Assembly: GCA_014378285.1 (NCBI GenBank) | Contig: JACMNZ010000001.1 | Location: 1 to 5,593 of the forward strand | Origin: Pseudopedobacter sp. | GTDB lineage: Bacteria; Bacteroidota; Bacteroidia; Sphingobacteriales; Sphingobacteriaceae | Direction of reading: 5' to 3' | DNA: 5,593 nt | Part shown: positions 5,446-5,593 of the stretch, in pieces | Numbering within the stretch: the stretch's first letter is position 1 | How the letters are laid out: each line of letters begins with the position of its first letter | Notes under the pieces: generated by a model | What the model saw: the letters and a program-made list of their open reading frames with translations, nothing else | Databases searched by the model: none | Told to the model about the DNA's origin: nothing | Position numbers and translations under genes: made by a program

Positions 5446-5593
5446 ATTTCTCTCACAAAATCCCTCATTGCCTTACCGGGATTATCCGTTTTCATAAAGT
5501 TTTCACCAATTAGAAATCCGTTAAAGCCAACTTTTTTTAACATCTTAATCGTTTCAGGATTGCTAATGGCACTTTCAGAAATTTTTAAAAACT
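5442..5593 (-). CDS. trpC: Indole-3-glycerol phosphate synthase, C-terminal 50 residues (start outside window)
   Basis: TrpC closes the indole ring to form indole-3-glycerol phosphate in tryptophan synthesis. Only the C-terminal beta7-beta8 part of the TIM barrel is visible: FLKISESAISNPETI, KKVGFNGFLIGENFMKT and DNPGKAMRDFVREI, then TAA (complement of 5442-5444). The SES-containing strand and the GFLIGENFM strand, which bind the substrate phosphate, are diagnostic of TrpC. The usual SESGI reads SESAI here, a mild substitution. The stop codon overlaps the TAG of the convergent toxin relic (5443-5445), leaving no spacer and no visible terminator between them. The frame is open to the window edge. 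Neighbouring trp genes, if any, lie outside. Confidence 0.9.
   Translation of the reverse strand, partial: FLKISESAISNPETIKMLKKVGFNGFLIGENFMKTDNPGKAMRDFVREI

Noticed and set aside
1..5593. CRISPR array, tRNA/rRNA genes, insertion-sequence ends, integrase or attachment sites
   Set aside because: I found no regularly spaced repeats, cloverleaf-like segments, transposase remnants or terminal inverted repeats with target duplications.

Overview
The window looks chromosomal and comes from a Bacteroidota bacterium, most likely near Sphingobacteriaceae/Pedobacter. The evidence is AT-rich DNA, starts without Shine-Dalgarno sequences, a DUF3078-type outer-membrane protein, a Bacteroidota-style HisRS and a NagX-like acyltransferase. 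The genus is inferred from family resemblance; no search was run.

Layout, left to right. The start of anmK (anhydro-MurNAc kinase) runs leftward off the window edge. Divergent from it across 98 bp is a NagX/HGSNAT-like integral membrane protein (612-1745). A 500-bp gap follows, holding a heavily broken Gp49/HigB-type (RelE superfamily) toxin relic (1833-2222). hisS is on the minus strand (2246-3616). After a 248-bp gap comes a secreted DUF3078 protein (3865-4860), then a short antitoxin-like gene (about 4925-5170) and a second broken RelE/ParE-type toxin (5146-5445). The last gene is the 3' end of trpC on the minus strand, whose stop codon overlaps the toxin relic's stop.

Function. anmK and nagX are both amino-sugar genes facing away from a shared control region, which fits cell-wall sugar recycling. 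hisS, the DUF3078 gene and trpC are ordinary housekeeping or envelope genes with no evident link to each other. The gaps on both sides of the hisS/DUF3078 pair hold remains of two unrelated toxin-antitoxin modules. In the second module, restoring three single A residues, each in a short A-run, rebuilds a 100-residue toxin with an ATG start. The first of those repairs also gives the antitoxin a family-like C-terminus. I see no intact novel system. The toxin-antitoxin decay is the most informative part of the window, with the caveat that the lesions in the second module could be homopolymer errors in the sequence.
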